A model generated the notes under the pieces. It was given only the letters and a program-made list of their open reading frames with translations, was not told the origin of the DNA and made no database searches. DNA of 64,000 bases from Rhipicephalus microplus. Lineage: Eukaryota > Arthropoda > Arachnida > Ixodida > Ixodidae. The DNA lies in the NCBI RefSeq assembly GCF_043290135.1, contig NC_134710.1, positions 3,812,821 to 3,876,820 on the forward strand. Reading direction: 5' to 3'. Both the position numbers and the translations under genes were made by a program. Below, in pieces: positions 21,554 to 32,113 of the stretch; the stretch's first letter is position 1, and each line of letters starts with the position of its first letter.

Positions 21554-22000
21554 CATAGAGTTTCCCAAAATTAACTAGAGGGCACTCTGGCGCTGCAATC
21601 GTTCAGCGACCATGGGAATGATGGGTAGTACACACATTTGCCTAGTCTTCGTACTTGTGGGCGGCGAATCGTACTTGCGGCTTCGTTTATTGCTGGTTAC
21701 GGTTTTGTTTTCAAAGAAAGAACAAACCCTTTTGAACTTAGTGACTTGATTCGAAATGGTAAGCCTAAAAGAATAAGGTTGTGAAGCGCAAACGGTGAAC
21801 ATTTGCTAATTTATGTTTTCGTGAAAAAACAGCTCCAAGCCCCACGAACACACACGGAGTCAGAAGCAGGCCAGAAGTACGAAAATTAGACAAATGTGTG
21901 CACTACCCATCATTCCCGTGCTCACTGAAGCGCCGTGCGTTGCAGCTCCCTTAGACACTAGCGCCAGAGTTCCCTCTAGTGTATATTAAGCAACTCTATG
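21554..22000. mobile_element. Foldback/MITE with ~100-bp inverted arms
   Basis: The left arm begins CATAGAGTTTCCCAAAATTA and includes CTAGAGGGCACTCTGGCGCT and GGGAATGATGGGTAGTACAC. The complement of the right arm repeats the same words (CATAGAGTTGCTTAATATAC, CTAGAGGGAACTCTGGCGCT, GGGAATGATGGGTAGTGCAC) with about 15-20% change. The centre (21650-21890) is unique. No coding capacity. Confidence 0.75.
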
Positions 22001-22521
22001 GTTCACCCCAACTCCTGCTTTCCATGGCGCCGTGAAATCCGTCCGCATGCGTACTACACAACTTCCATAACAGGCGTTTGTCCCCGGAGTGTTCCGAGTC
22101 AGTCCGAGCGTATACCATCATTCTAGAAGAAGCCTTCATCCTGGGCTTGTTTTGGTGTCTATACTAAATTCGTGAAGCGTGGGCCAACTGCACGTCTCCG
22201 CACGAAGCCGTCGCAGTGGATGACTGTCCAGCCCCCATGTACCGTATCTTGCTGGTCGATATCCGCGTATGCTAAGTCAGTGCGATGCAAAGGTGGCTTT
22301 TGTCTCTGTTGTTCATCATGGCAGCCGGTAAAAGGGCGAATGTACTTTTGGTGTTACTGCAGAAGGAATGTAAAATTAACATTCAGCACAACTTAGCCTT
22401 TCGAACAAATAGGGGTTTTCTTTGCGTCTAGTGATACATACCGTATTTACGCGCAGAGCTCGTGCTGTTACGTATTTGGTATATCTTCTCTATACAGTTC
22501 AACTTGTTTCAATTATCACAG
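22001..22521. other. End of intron 2, nothing recognised
   Basis: No coding or repeat content recognised. It ends in a good acceptor, TTTCAATTATCACAG|G. Confidence 0.4.
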
Positions 22522-22870
22522 GCAGGACGTGCTGGACGTGCCATGGTACTTCGACGGCAAGAGGTGCGTCCGGTGGAACTTCCCGCAGGGCTCGTGTTTG
22601 CCGGTGGGCCGCCCGGGCGTGTACCGCAGCTTGCAAGAGTGCCGCCGGCGCTGCGTACTTCGCATGGAGCCGGAGTGTGATGAGACCCCACCCGCCGAAG
22701 CGTGCTCGACTCGCCAGCTGAAATACCCTTATTTCGCCGACGTACAAGTGCACGGTGGCATTCACTGCGTCAACGTGTCTCGGCGAACTCTCCAGTCGCG
22801 CCGCTGCCTCATCGGTTCAAACCAGTTCGCTTCGCTCAATGCATGTCGTCGAGCCTGCCTCAGGAATTAG
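22522..22870 (+). CDS. Exon 3: end of Kunitz-like domain 2, whole domain 3, stop
   Basis: Encodes residues 298 (last base) to 413 and the TAG stop. Domain 2 continues with cysteines 313, 323, 338 and 342 (WYFDGKRC ... VYRSLQECRRRC). Domain 3 has cysteines 350, 359, 380, 393, 406 and 410, a long 20-residue second gap, and NQFASLNACRRAC at its end. P1-equivalent residues are Ala (domain 2) and Ser (domain 3), so no basic P1 is present. The N-V-S triplet at 382-384 is a potential glycosylation site, consistent with an extracellular position. The exon starts in the phase required by exon 2 (CA|G). No canonical AATAAA lies within 330 bp of the stop; CATAAA near 22940 is the closest variant. Only three residues follow the last Cys, so the protein ends at the domain edge. 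Confidence 0.8.
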
Positions 22871-23215
22871 CAGCTGGCTTCGGGCACAATGTGCCATAGT
22901 GTTCTGCCAGCCGTAGCCCCAGATTTAGTGCTGCAGTGACCATAAACATACGAGTCAGTACCAAATCTACCATTTCTTTTCCACTGTTAGTTTCTGTAGT
23001 GAATGCCATCTTTCAGTGTGCGCCGGAGCGAGCGCTTTCCAAAAACAAGTATACTAAATTGTTGTGCTACTCGGTTCACATAAATAACATGAAAAGCCAT
23101 GACATAGACCAAAGTTGATACTCAAACACACTTACAGTGCTGTGTACATGTTTGTTTTCTGTTGCTTCCTAACGCGTGGTGCTATTTTGTTCTATAAGTA
23201 AGAGGACAAGTACCT
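22871..23215. other. Presumed 3' UTR and flank of the Kunitz gene
   Basis: AT-rich with no open frame of note. It leads directly into the microsatellite-bearing repeat. Confidence 0.4.
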
Positions 23216-23219
23216 CGCA

Positions 23220-23513
<294 letters not shown>

Positions 23514-23515
<2 letters not shown>

Positions 23516-23759
23516 TTGATTGATTGATTTGTGGTATTAACGTCCAAAAACCACCATTTGATTATGAGAGACGCCGTAGTGGAGGGCTCCGGAAATTTTG
23601 ACCACCTGGGGTTCTTTAACGTGCACCCAAATCTGAGTACACGAGCCTACAACATTTCCGTCTCCATCAGAAATGCAGCCGCCGCAGCCGAGAATCGAAC
23701 CCGCGACCTGCGGGTCAGCAGCACTGTACCTTAGCCACTAGACCACCGCGGCGAGGCTG
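23514..23759 (-). mobile_element. Full-length Ruka SINE
   Basis: Complete minus-strand copy (ATTGATTGATTGATTTGTGG ... CTAGACCACCGCGGCG). The flanking TCCGTCCGTC at 23504-23513 and 23760-23769 is consistent with a target duplication inside the CCGTCCAT tract, although the target is itself repetitive. Confidence 0.93.
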
Positions 23760-23769
23760 TCCGTCCGTC

Positions 23770-23958
23770 ACCTCATGCTCGTCTGGCCGTATTATTGAAA
23801 GCACTGACACCGAAATTGGCATGGCCTAACATGAATTTATGAATAACATTATAATGACATGTTGTATGATGAAAAAATGATATACGTGTCATGAATGACG
23901 TGAATTACCCTCCACAGTTATAACTTGGTGCTCTTGTGGCCATTTGGTTAATGTATAT
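23770..23958. repeat. Dispersed CATGAC-rich repeat, left part (split by BEL)
   Basis: ACACCGAAATTGGCATGGCC and TAACATGAATTTATGAATAA, then CATGAATGACGTGAATTACC, align with 29783-30010, 30545-30710, 38050-38170, 38860-38940 and 58830-59340. It is the continuation of the TATC-bearing family. The BEL element sits inside this copy. Confidence 0.65.
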
Positions 23959-24288
23959 TGTTGTGACTTCCTTTATTCATCCCTCGCAGCAGAATAGCAG
24001 CCATCATCATTATTGAGCCTCCTCACGAGCTGACGCTTGGCCTCGTGGCAGCGCCGGCTCATCCTTGTCTTTTTTGTTCTTCTTTAGTTCCATTAAAGCC
24101 TTTCATCTGGCAAGACGTGTTTTTGCTTGATGTGAGCCGCGCCGCAGCAGAAAGGCTCAGAGGTCCAACACATGGTGCCGAAAACCCGGGACCTTTGACG
24201 ACGCCAACATCGTCGACGTTAGGAGCCGCAACACCTCGGAAGACGGCGTCTGCGATCTTGGCGAGATACATCGACTGCGGGCGGCAAA

Positions 24289-25548
24289 ATGGAACGACAT
24301 CTTAGACGACGCCACAGCCTGTGGTCCCAGCTGGATGTCCTGTTGTCCGAGGCGGAAGACCACTTGCGAGGAAATCAAGCCGTCACGGCAGCAGCAGTAA
24401 GTGTATTCCTCGACCAAATAAGCTCATTTTATGGTCAGATAGAGAAAGTGGATGAGGCGATTTTTGAGGAGACGCCAGACGACCCGTTGGACAGTGAGAC
24501 GTTAGACGCTGGAAAATACCGCGACAAGGTTTTTCCTCTCACAGCGAATCTACGAGTCAAGCTGAATGAATGTCTGGCTCCTCCAGCCTCACTACTTACG
24601 AACGTTCACCCGCTATCATCTGGCAAAAGCAAGTTTCCCCAACTAGAACTCGTAAAATTTGATGGTAACCGCAGACTATGGCCGTGATTTTGGACGCAGT
24701 TTACATCGGCAGTCCACAACAACAGCGAGTTAAGCACAGCTGACAAGTTCAACTACTTGAACAGCTTGGTTACCGGAGCGGCCGCGTCGGTCATGTCGGG
24801 GTTACAAGCTACCAAAGAGTGCTATAAAGACGCTATTGAAATTTTAAAGAAGCGTTTTGGAGATGAACAGATCATAGTGCACGACCACTTGCAAGGTTTG
24901 CTAGACCTAAAGCCGGTGTCGTCGTCAGCAGACGTTCGTAAGCTGAGGCAACTTTACGACAAGGTACAGGTTCATATTCGAAGCCTCAAGGCGCTTGGCA
25001 CAAACTCGACAACTTATTGCTCCATGCTTCAGAAATCCTGCTAAGATTTCTACCAACGGACATGGTGCTGCGTTTTCACGAGATGCACAAGGCATCCTCG
25101 TCGGCTGCATCCTCTTCGAATATGCAAGGCAATTCAAACCGTGTAACGGTTGCAGAAGATAACGATCTTAGAATGCTTCTGGAATTCTTCGAACTTCAAC
25201 TCACTTGTCGGGAAGCTGTTGCTGAACAAGACGTAACAGAAACTCGTCAAGCCCCAGATAAGGGAGGACTGAAACACAGTCATCCACGTGACGTTTCCAC
25301 GATAGCTGCTCTACAAAGTTCAACAAAAAGTCCACAACAATGCCTGTTCTGCCGGTCTGAAAAGCATCCTGCTGAAGTCTGTGATACGAAGAATATCGAC
25401 TTCTCAAAAAAAAGGGAGATGCTTATCAAAGCTGGATGATGCTTTCGTTGCGTAAAGCAGGGCCACATTGCAAAAGATTGCAGAAGCCGGTTAAAATGCG
25501 GCAAGTGTGCAAGAAGGCACGCAACATCTGTTTGCGCATCCGACGACA
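24289..25548 (+). pseudogene. BEL/Pao gag and zinc-knuckle region
   Basis: The gag begins at the ATG at 24289. The BEL-typical Gag segment LELVKFDGNRRLWP is followed by an in-frame TGA (about 24685), then FWTQFTSAVHNNSELSTADK in the same frame. Next is YKDAIEILKKRFGDEQIIV. A frameshift occurs near 25015, after which the frame continues EILLRFLPTDMVLRF and QQCLFCRSEKHPAEVC. A TGA after LIKAG (25436-25438) precedes the zinc knuckle CFRCVKQGHIAKDC (Cx2Cx4Hx4C). The family's domain order is intact but three breaks prevent translation as one protein. Confidence 0.85.
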
Positions 25549-25559
25549 TCAAAAACGAC

Positions 25560-27855
25560 AAGAAGGTGATATCCGCATCGGTCAATCTGGTGTCCAAGCA
25601 GGCAAGGTCAGTCGTAATGCTCCAGAGTCTGACAGCCACCGTATTGGGCACCAAATCATCCGGTCGCTATCGAGTCCTTTTTGATGGCGGAAGTCAGCGA
25701 AGCTTCATTACAACCAAAGCTTATGGAAGACTTGGACGCGAACTAATAGAAGAAGAAACGTTAGCCGTCGGTGTGTTCGGGGTGTTAACATACGGAAAAC
25801 CATAAAGAAGGTACGTGTATCGATTCTCCCTGCGAACCAGAAGCTTCCGATTTCAATAGAGGCGCTGGTGGTAGACACGATATGCACTGAATGCATTCCG
25901 GTACCAGAAGAAAACATTATAAGAGAATTTGAAAAATGAACAAGATGCACTTGGATACATGAGCTCTCTCTTTACAAGGAGTAGAAGACAAACAGATTGT
26001 GGTCCTTATTGGATCAGATTATTATTGGGATATAGTAACGGGTACTGTGAAGCCTGTGTTCGAAAAGTTGAAAGCTGTCAAGACGAAACTGGGATGGACT
26101 GTGCAAGGACCATTGTCTACTGCAGCCGATGTTACACAGAGTGCCAGTATTGCAGTCCTACGATCCACAGTGACCGAGCAAGATATCTCGAAACTTTTGA
26201 CTCGTTTCTGGGATATAGAAAGCACCGGTGTCCAGGCCGAAAATGAAGAAACGACGGTCGCTGAATCGGTGCTGGCAAATTTTGAGAACAACATCAATAA
26301 GAAAAACAATCGTTATGAAGTGGCGCTACCGTGGAAGGAAAGGGTTGATCTGGGTGAAAACTACGCTGTTTAACTCAAACGTCTGCACAGTTTGATGAAT
26401 AAGCTTAACAAAGACAGTGAGCTCTTAAAACAATACGAAGCAACTATTCGAATGTACCTCGAAGAGGGATATGCTGAACAAGTACCTTCAAAAGAAGACC
26501 AACCAATTGCACGCCGGTATTATATGCCACACCGAGCCGTCATACGAGAGGACCGATCTACTACGAAGGTACGCATCGTGTTCGATGCTTCGTCTCATGA
26601 ATCCGGGATGAAGTCCTTTAACGACAATTCAGAAGCCGGCCCAAATCTAAATCCCGACGTGGTGACGCTACTACTTCGTTTCCGACGCTACAAGATTGCA
26701 ATGAATGCTGATGTTGAGAAGGCGTTCCTTCAAATTGGCCTGCAAGAACACGACAGAGATGCACTTCGCTTCTTCTGGTTTAAGACTTCACCTCAACTGG
26801 ACAGCGCACTGCCGGAAACAGAAGTTTGGAGAATGACAAGAGTGCCCTTTGGAGCTACTTCAAGTCCTTTCCTATTGACTGCAACCTCAAAGCACCACTT
26901 CAAGTTCAGAGAAAATCGCTTTCCTTCGACAGCCCGGCTATTGCAAGACTCCATATATATGGATGATCTTCTTATTGGCGTGGGCACCATTGAACAAACT
27001 ATTCAAATGCATAAAGAGATAATTGAAATCTTCAAAGATGCTTCAATGAACATTCGTTAATGGGCCAGCAACGACCCAGTTGTATCTGCCGTCTTTGTAC
27101 AAGGAATCACTTCTTCCGAAAAATCACTTTGCTCACCTTCTAGACCTCTGAAAGTCCTGGGACTTTATTGGAACAAACAGACAGATACTTTTTCGTTTAG
27201 GCCCCAGGATATTCTACAGTTTATGGAGGGGCATCGAATTACCAAACGCTTTGTGCTCCAAGCTGTTGCAAGGATCTACGACCCTTTGGGGTTTCTGTCA
27301 CCCTTTATAGTAAGGGCGAAGATCATCCTACAAGATCTCTGGAGGGAAAACCTCGGCTGGGATGACACCATGCCAATGAAGCTGTCAGTTGTCTGGAAAA
27401 AATGGAGCAAGGAGGTAGCCATGCTAGATGAGATCAGTATTCCCAGGTTCTTCGCAGCGGGCAGCGAAGGCGCTTATCAAAAGGCAGAACTGCACATCTT
27501 TTCCGACGCTAGTGAGTCAGCATACGGTGCTGTAGCCTACCTTCGTACCGTCGACTCAAGTGGTACCGTCCACACTATACTATTAATGGCAAAGACAAGA
27601 GTTGCACCGTTAAAGACGGTTACCTTCGCGAGGCTGGAATTAATGTCAGCTTTGCTTGCAGCCCGCTTATATGCCTACATCATCAAGAACTGCGACCTGG
27701 GCATTGGTGAAGTAACATTTTGGTCAGATTCCCAGATTACCCTTTGCTGGATTGACAAGGACCCCATTTCTTGGAAGGCATTCGTACGGAACAGGACGCA
27801 GGAGATCAGAAATTTGACAAAATATTCTCGATGGCGATTTTGTCCCGGAAAATAA
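25560..27855 (+). pseudogene. BEL/Pao protease, reverse transcriptase and RNase H
   Basis: The protease-like segment at about 25665 reads RVLFDGGSQRSFIT. The active-site triplet is DGG rather than DTG/DSG, either a family variant or a mutation. After several frame changes, VLIGSDYYWDIVTG (26000) closes the protease domain. RT spans 26392-27057: KVRIVFDASS, MNADVEKAFLQIGL, VPFGATSSPFLL and the catalytic box IYMDDLLIG. A TAA follows NIR (27058-27060), but the frame resumes with FVQGITSSEKS and KVLGLYWNKQTDTFSF. Then come the BEL-type RNase H region with ARIYDPLGFLSPF, HIFSDASESAYGAVAYL and RLELMSALLAARLYA, and WSDSQITLCWI. It ends at 27855. Confidence 0.88.
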
Positions 27856-27899
27856 AACCCTGCAGATTCGCTCAGTCGAGGCTTGACTGTACACAAACT

Positions 27900-29541
27900 G
27901 ATTAAATCACAGTTGTGGTGATATGGACCCGGATGGCTTGCCATGTCTCATACATTTTGGCCTGAATTCAGGGGAAACCATGACCTCGAAAACAGAAAAC
28001 TCGAGGCAGCTGAGACGGGGCCAGAAATCAATATCCACGCTGTTAACACGAGAACATCGATGCCAACGCTGATTGATAACGAACGATTGAGCAGCCTCAC
28101 AAAACTTGTAAGAGTAACGGCATGGGCTTTCCGTTATGTTAAAAAGTTGAAAAAACAAAGCGATAGGTTCGATGAGCTGTCTGCTGAAGAAATTCAACCG
28201 GCGGAGTGCTACTTGATTCGCGTAGAACAGAGAGCTCACTTTGCTAACGAAGCCAACTGCGTTGCAAACGAGAATCCGATTCCTTCCCAAAGTCCAGTTG
28301 GACAATTAAGATTGTTCCTCGACAACAACGGGCTGCTTCGGGTACAAAGAAAAGTTCAGATTACGGACGACTCGTACGGTTCTCGCCATCCAATCCTCCT
28401 ACCGAAATACTGTCACCTCGTTACTTTAATCATCAATCATGCTCACGAAAAAGTCTTCCACGGAGGAGTACGAGACACACTGACTCAAATAAGGGAACAA
28501 TACTGGATTCCACAATTACGACAGCTGGTGAAAAAAACAATACGACGGTGTGTCATCTGGCAACGCCTACAGTTTAAACCAGTTGAACAAGTTTCACCTT
28601 GTGTGCCCCAGGATCGTTGTAAACAAACGCCTCCGTTTCCTGTAAGTGGAGTAGATTTTGCGGGTCCACTTTACATCAAAGGGCATCTTCACCAGCGCTC
28701 TTACATCGCTCTCTTTACTTGTGCTGTTACAAGAGCTGTTAACTTGGATCTTGTTGAAGATTTGATGACGGTGGCTTTCCTTCGTGCACTTCGGAGATTC
28801 GTATCACGTCGAGGCCTCTGTCACACAATGTACAGCGACAATTCCCGAACCTTCGTCAAAACGTCCAAAGATCCAGAGAAGCTCTGGCGAACAATTCGGC
28901 ATCCCGATGTCCTTGCATATTTCTCTTCCTCGAAGATTCAGTGGAAATTCATTTGCCCGAGTGCTCCTTGGTGGGGCGGATTTTACGAGAGACTCGTACG
29001 TTCTGTGAAGACCTGCTTGAAGAAAAATGCTTGGTCGACGTTTGGTAAATCAGACAGAGTTGGTCACTTTACTAACGGAAGTGGAAGCAGTAATAAATTC
29101 TCGGTCTTTAACATATGTGTACAATGATGTGGATGAGCCGTGCCCCCTATCTCCAGCAGATTTTCTCGTTGGAAGAAGACTGACAACGCTACCTCCTTAC
29201 GACCTCAAAATCAAAACCGAGTCGACCAACGATTAACTGAAGAAACTTTGGAGCAAAAGAGAAGAGGATCTGCAAACTTTCGGCCTCGTTGGTTAAAGGA
29301 GTACCTCAATGAACTCGGGAATTACACATTCAACCAAGCAATGAGAAATCACATATTGAAGGAAGGCAATGCAGTTCTACTCGGAGAAAAACGTTGTCCC
29401 AGGCAACTGTGGACCTTGGTTCGCATAGAAGAACTGATCGGTGGACGTGACGGCATCGTGAGGACTTGCTTTCTACGCTTGCCCGACGGCACTGTTGTGA
29501 AGCGTCCTGTGCAGCTACTGTACCCATTGAAAGCCACCTAG
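27900..29541 (+). pseudogene. BEL/Pao integrase
   Basis: The frame 27943-29125 includes the zinc-binding part HEKVFHGGVRDTL ... RRCVIWQ, where the second Cys of the HHCC site is Trp. The catalytic core follows: GVDFAGPLYI (first Asp), MYSDNSRTFV (second Asp; Gly normally follows Asn) and PWWGGFYERLVRSVK (Glu). A frameshift near 29035 moves the frame to NQTELVTLLTEVEAVINSRS and DFLVGRRLTTL. A second near 29220 moves it to FRPRWLKEYLNELGNY and the terminal chromodomain-like/DUF5641 segment, ending at 29541 just before the 3' LTR. Confidence 0.87.
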
Positions 29542-29776
29542 CGTCATCTGTTGACACGGGAGACTGTTGTGACTTCCTTTATTCATCCCTCGCAGCAGAA
29601 TAGCAGTCATCATCATTATTCAGCCTCCTCACGAGCTGACGCTTGGCCTCGTGGCAGCACCGGCTCACCTTTGTCTTTTTCTTTCTTCTTTAGTTCCATT
29701 GAAGCCTTTCATCTGGCAAAACGTGTTTTTGCTTGATGTGAGCTGCCCCGCAGCAGAAAGGCTCAGAGGTCCAACA

Positions 29777-30010
29777 TATATACTAAAATTAGTATGACAT
29801 AACAGTGTATGACGAACATAAGTGACATGTTCTAACGGGCAAATCAAGACACGCATGCCTTGTGCAGCACAATCTACATGAAGTTTTTTAGGAGCATACG
29901 AGGCCATATAATAATATATTTACCGAAATTGGTATGAGGAAACAATTATGCACTGCTAGCATAATTGACAGGTGTTAACATGTAAATGATGACATGCATG
30001 TCATGACGGG
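29777..30010. repeat. Dispersed CATGAC-rich repeat, right part
   Basis: TACTAAAATTAGTATGACAT and AACAGTGTATGACGAACATA, then AGTGACATGTTCTAACGGGC, continue the copy interrupted by BEL. A second partial monomer starts near 29928 (ACCGAAATTGGTATGAGG). Confidence 0.65.
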
Positions 30011-30087
30011 TATAGTGTTCGCGGAGGCCGCGAAGCATACAACCGACACCTGTAACACCCAATGTGAGTCTTCATTTTGAACTTAGA

Positions 30088-30425
30088 ACTGTGGCAGCTT
30101 GGGCTAGTTGGTATGGCATGATGATAGTTATAGCGCGAGAAAAAAACGACGGCACAAAGACAAGAAGGACACGAAGGACACGAGCGCTAACTTCCAACTG
30201 AGTTTATTGCGCAGAGCGCTAAAATATATACGGGAGACAGCAACCATGTGAAAAAAACCATATGGCACAAAGAGCAGAACATGAGTAAGAGAAAAACAAA
30301 AACAAAAACAAAAACACAGAGCAAAGGCAAAACAAAATCTATAAGAAAACGAAACAGAAAAGTGTACTTCGTGTCCTTCTTGTCTCTGTGTCGTCGTTTT
30401 GTTCTCGCGCTAAAACTATCTTCAT
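30088..30425. mobile_element. Foldback element, probable Penelope-type terminal repeats
   Basis: Inverted arms of 51 bp at 30123-30173 and 30370-30420 match with a few changes. They share GATAGTTATAGCGCGAG and CAAGAAGGACACG in complement. The head GGGCTAGTTGGTATGGCATG is the same as in the 7550 element. The inner part ACACGAGCGCTAACTTCCAA followed by CTGAGTTTATT resembles GACAAGCGCAGACTTTCAAC followed by TAAATTTAATT of the Penelope remnant at 63601. The spacer is A-rich (AAAACAAAAACAAAAAC). Confidence 0.6.
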
Positions 30426-30544
30426 TTTAAAGTTCCCCTCCCGGACTAGAGCCCTTGCAATTCTTTGCAGGCCCCCGTGCTGCTGTCAGCTCAGGTTTCT
30501 TTTGCGTCTAGCAGTAAACACACGCAGTATATACTGCGGCTCCA

Positions 30545-30715
30545 CTATTTTGATACACAACAAAATTGGTATGCGTGACATGATTGCATGACGATCATAT
30601 ATGACAGGTGGTAAAAGGAATATCATGATATGCATGCCATGAACGGCATGGTGTACATGCCTCGCTCATGGCACGTTAGCGACCGGTTCGCTAGCTTGAG
30701 ATACACTGAAATTGG
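30545..30715. repeat. Dispersed CATGAC-rich repeat
   Basis: GATACACAACAAAATTGGTA, TGCGTGACATGATTGCATGA and GGTTCGCTAGCTTGAGATAC follow the family pattern. The end ACTGAAATTGGTA starts another monomer. Confidence 0.6.
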
Positions 30716-30861
30716 TAATAAAAAGATATATCTTTAAAAGACTTGTTTTGCAAAGATTTCGGAGTCGGCGTCTTTGGTTGTGAGTCAAAAGTTATCATCT
30801 TGTCTGTGACTGAAAAATGTAGAATGCTATGAATAAAATAAATGATGAAAATTCTCTGTTG

Positions 30862-30930
30862 GTAATGAGAATTGAACTAAGACAACCTATTTGGAAAGCA
30901 GGTGTTCTACCACTATGCTACGCCATTGCT
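30862..30930 (-). repeat. tRNA-Gly-like sequence (decayed)
   Basis: The minus strand reads GGCGTAGCATAGTGGTAGAA (A-box), an anticodon loop with TTTCCAA (Gly TCC) and GTTCAATTCTC (B-box-like). Stem complementarity is poor, so this is a tRNA pseudogene or the head of another SINE family. Confidence 0.5.
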
Positions 30931-30939
30931 TCAAGCTTA

Positions 30940-31555
30940 TTTGAAAAAAATTGCACCATCTTCCAATAAAGGGAACCATGTGTAGATGTGAAAAAGAGGC
31001 CGCTAACGCTTAAACTGGCGGCGGCATTGACGCTAGGGCTCATCGCGGCGCTGCGCAGAGAGAGAAACCTGGGGAGGCGCGAAGCACACAATGATAGACG
31101 AGTGTCTCGTACTGGCACATGCAAATTCCTGTTACAGAGCAATAAGAGACAGAAGACGCAGAGGGGACACAGAGACCAGCAGTCAGCTTTTAGTTAACGC
31201 GCAAGCTGCGAATTTTCATTTTCCGACAAAGCACAGAAGAACTCTTCCACAAGCATTACCATGGAGGTCAAGATCCAGTGCCTATTTACACGGGGTGGGG
31301 TAGGGATGGTGGCACAGACGCGCTGTGCAGCGCGAGCAGTCGTTATTTTTTTTTCAAAGAACTCGCTAGCAGACTCTGCCTGCGTCGGCGTTGCGGCATT
31401 GCGAGGCGAGAGAGGAGGAAGCCCAAAAGAGGAGAGAGACAGGGGAGAGGACGGGCATGCGCATGCAGTAAGGGTGGTCACTCTTCACCCCGCATTAGGC
31501 ACTGCGCCGTGCTCCCGACCGGGTTGCAGAAATTAGGTGCCTTTTCTCATCATCT
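30940..31555. other. GC-richer spacer, no gene seen
   Basis: Short overlapping frames on both strands without recognisable domains. The stretch 31370-31450 is purine rich. Confidence 0.35.
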
Positions 31556-31558
31556 AAC

Positions 31559-31591
31559 CACTACCACCACCACCACCACCACCACCACCAC
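31559..31591. repeat. (CAC)n microsatellite
   Basis: About 11 CAC triplets. Poly-Thr and poly-Gly frames here are artefacts. Confidence 0.95.
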
Positions 31592-31858
31592 CCACACCGC
31601 ATCGAGCTCGACCGTATGAAGGTTGTAATTTAGAAAAAAAAACACTAAATCGGTGTCTTGTGAGTGCATATAACATTGCGAGGCAGATTTCTAGAATCGT
31701 ACAAGGCTGCAAAACAACTGAAATGCGCAACCAGTGGGTGGTTGTAGGCTTCCCACTCATACGAAATTGTGCAGCTGTACAAGCGGAAGCTTACATACGA
31801 GTAGTTGATATTTCGCAATTAGCATAACAATAATACGCACAGTTCTACGTCCCCAGAC

Positions 31859-32053
31859 AACGATGATTATGAAAGACGCTGGAGTGGAGGGCTCCAAGAG
31901 TTTTGACCATCTGTGTTCTTCAGCGTGCACATCGCAGAGTACACGAGCCTCTGCCATTCAGCTCCACCGAAATGTGACTGCCGTAACCGGGATCAAATTC
32001 GCGACTTCCGGGTCAGCAGCCGAGAACCTTCGCCACTGACACACCATGGCGGA
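31859..32053 (-). mobile_element. Strongly decayed Ruka-type SINE
   Basis: GATTATGAAAGACGCTGGAG, GGGCTCCAAGAGTTTTGACC, a GTGCACATCGCAGAGTACAC block, and a tRNA-like end (GCGACTTCCGGGTCAGCAGC). The order matches a minus-strand copy with 20-25% change. Confidence 0.75.
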
Positions 32054-32075
32054 TTTCACCAGTTATCGATTGAGG

Positions 32076-32113
32076 ATTGAATTGTGGAGTTTAACGTCCC
32101 AAAACCACCATAT
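32076..32113 (-). mobile_element. 3'-end fragment of a Ruka SINE cut by the Gypsy LTR
   Basis: GATTGAATTGTGGAGTTTAA followed by CGTCCCAAAACCACCATAT is the SINE 3' end in minus orientation. It stops at the first base of the Gypsy LTR. The rest of the SINE is not found on the far side of the Gypsy element, so the flank has been rearranged. Confidence 0.75.

Larger units (their letters stand above)
23959..29776 (+). mobile_element. BEL/Pao LTR retrotransposon, nearly complete, with 5-bp target duplication
   Basis: LTRs of 212 bp at 23959-24170 and 29565-29776, both starting TGTTGTGACTTCC and ending GTCCAACA. They differ at roughly ten or eleven positions by eye (about 95% identity). The direct repeat TATAT flanks the element at 23954-23958 and 29777-29781. 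A primer-site-like TGGTGCCGAAAACCCGGGA follows the 5' LTR, and a purine-rich ACACGGGAGAC precedes the 3' LTR. The internal region has the BEL order gag, protease, RT, RNase H, integrase. Stops and frameshifts occur in every part, so it is inactive. It splits a dispersed repeat. Confidence 0.95.
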
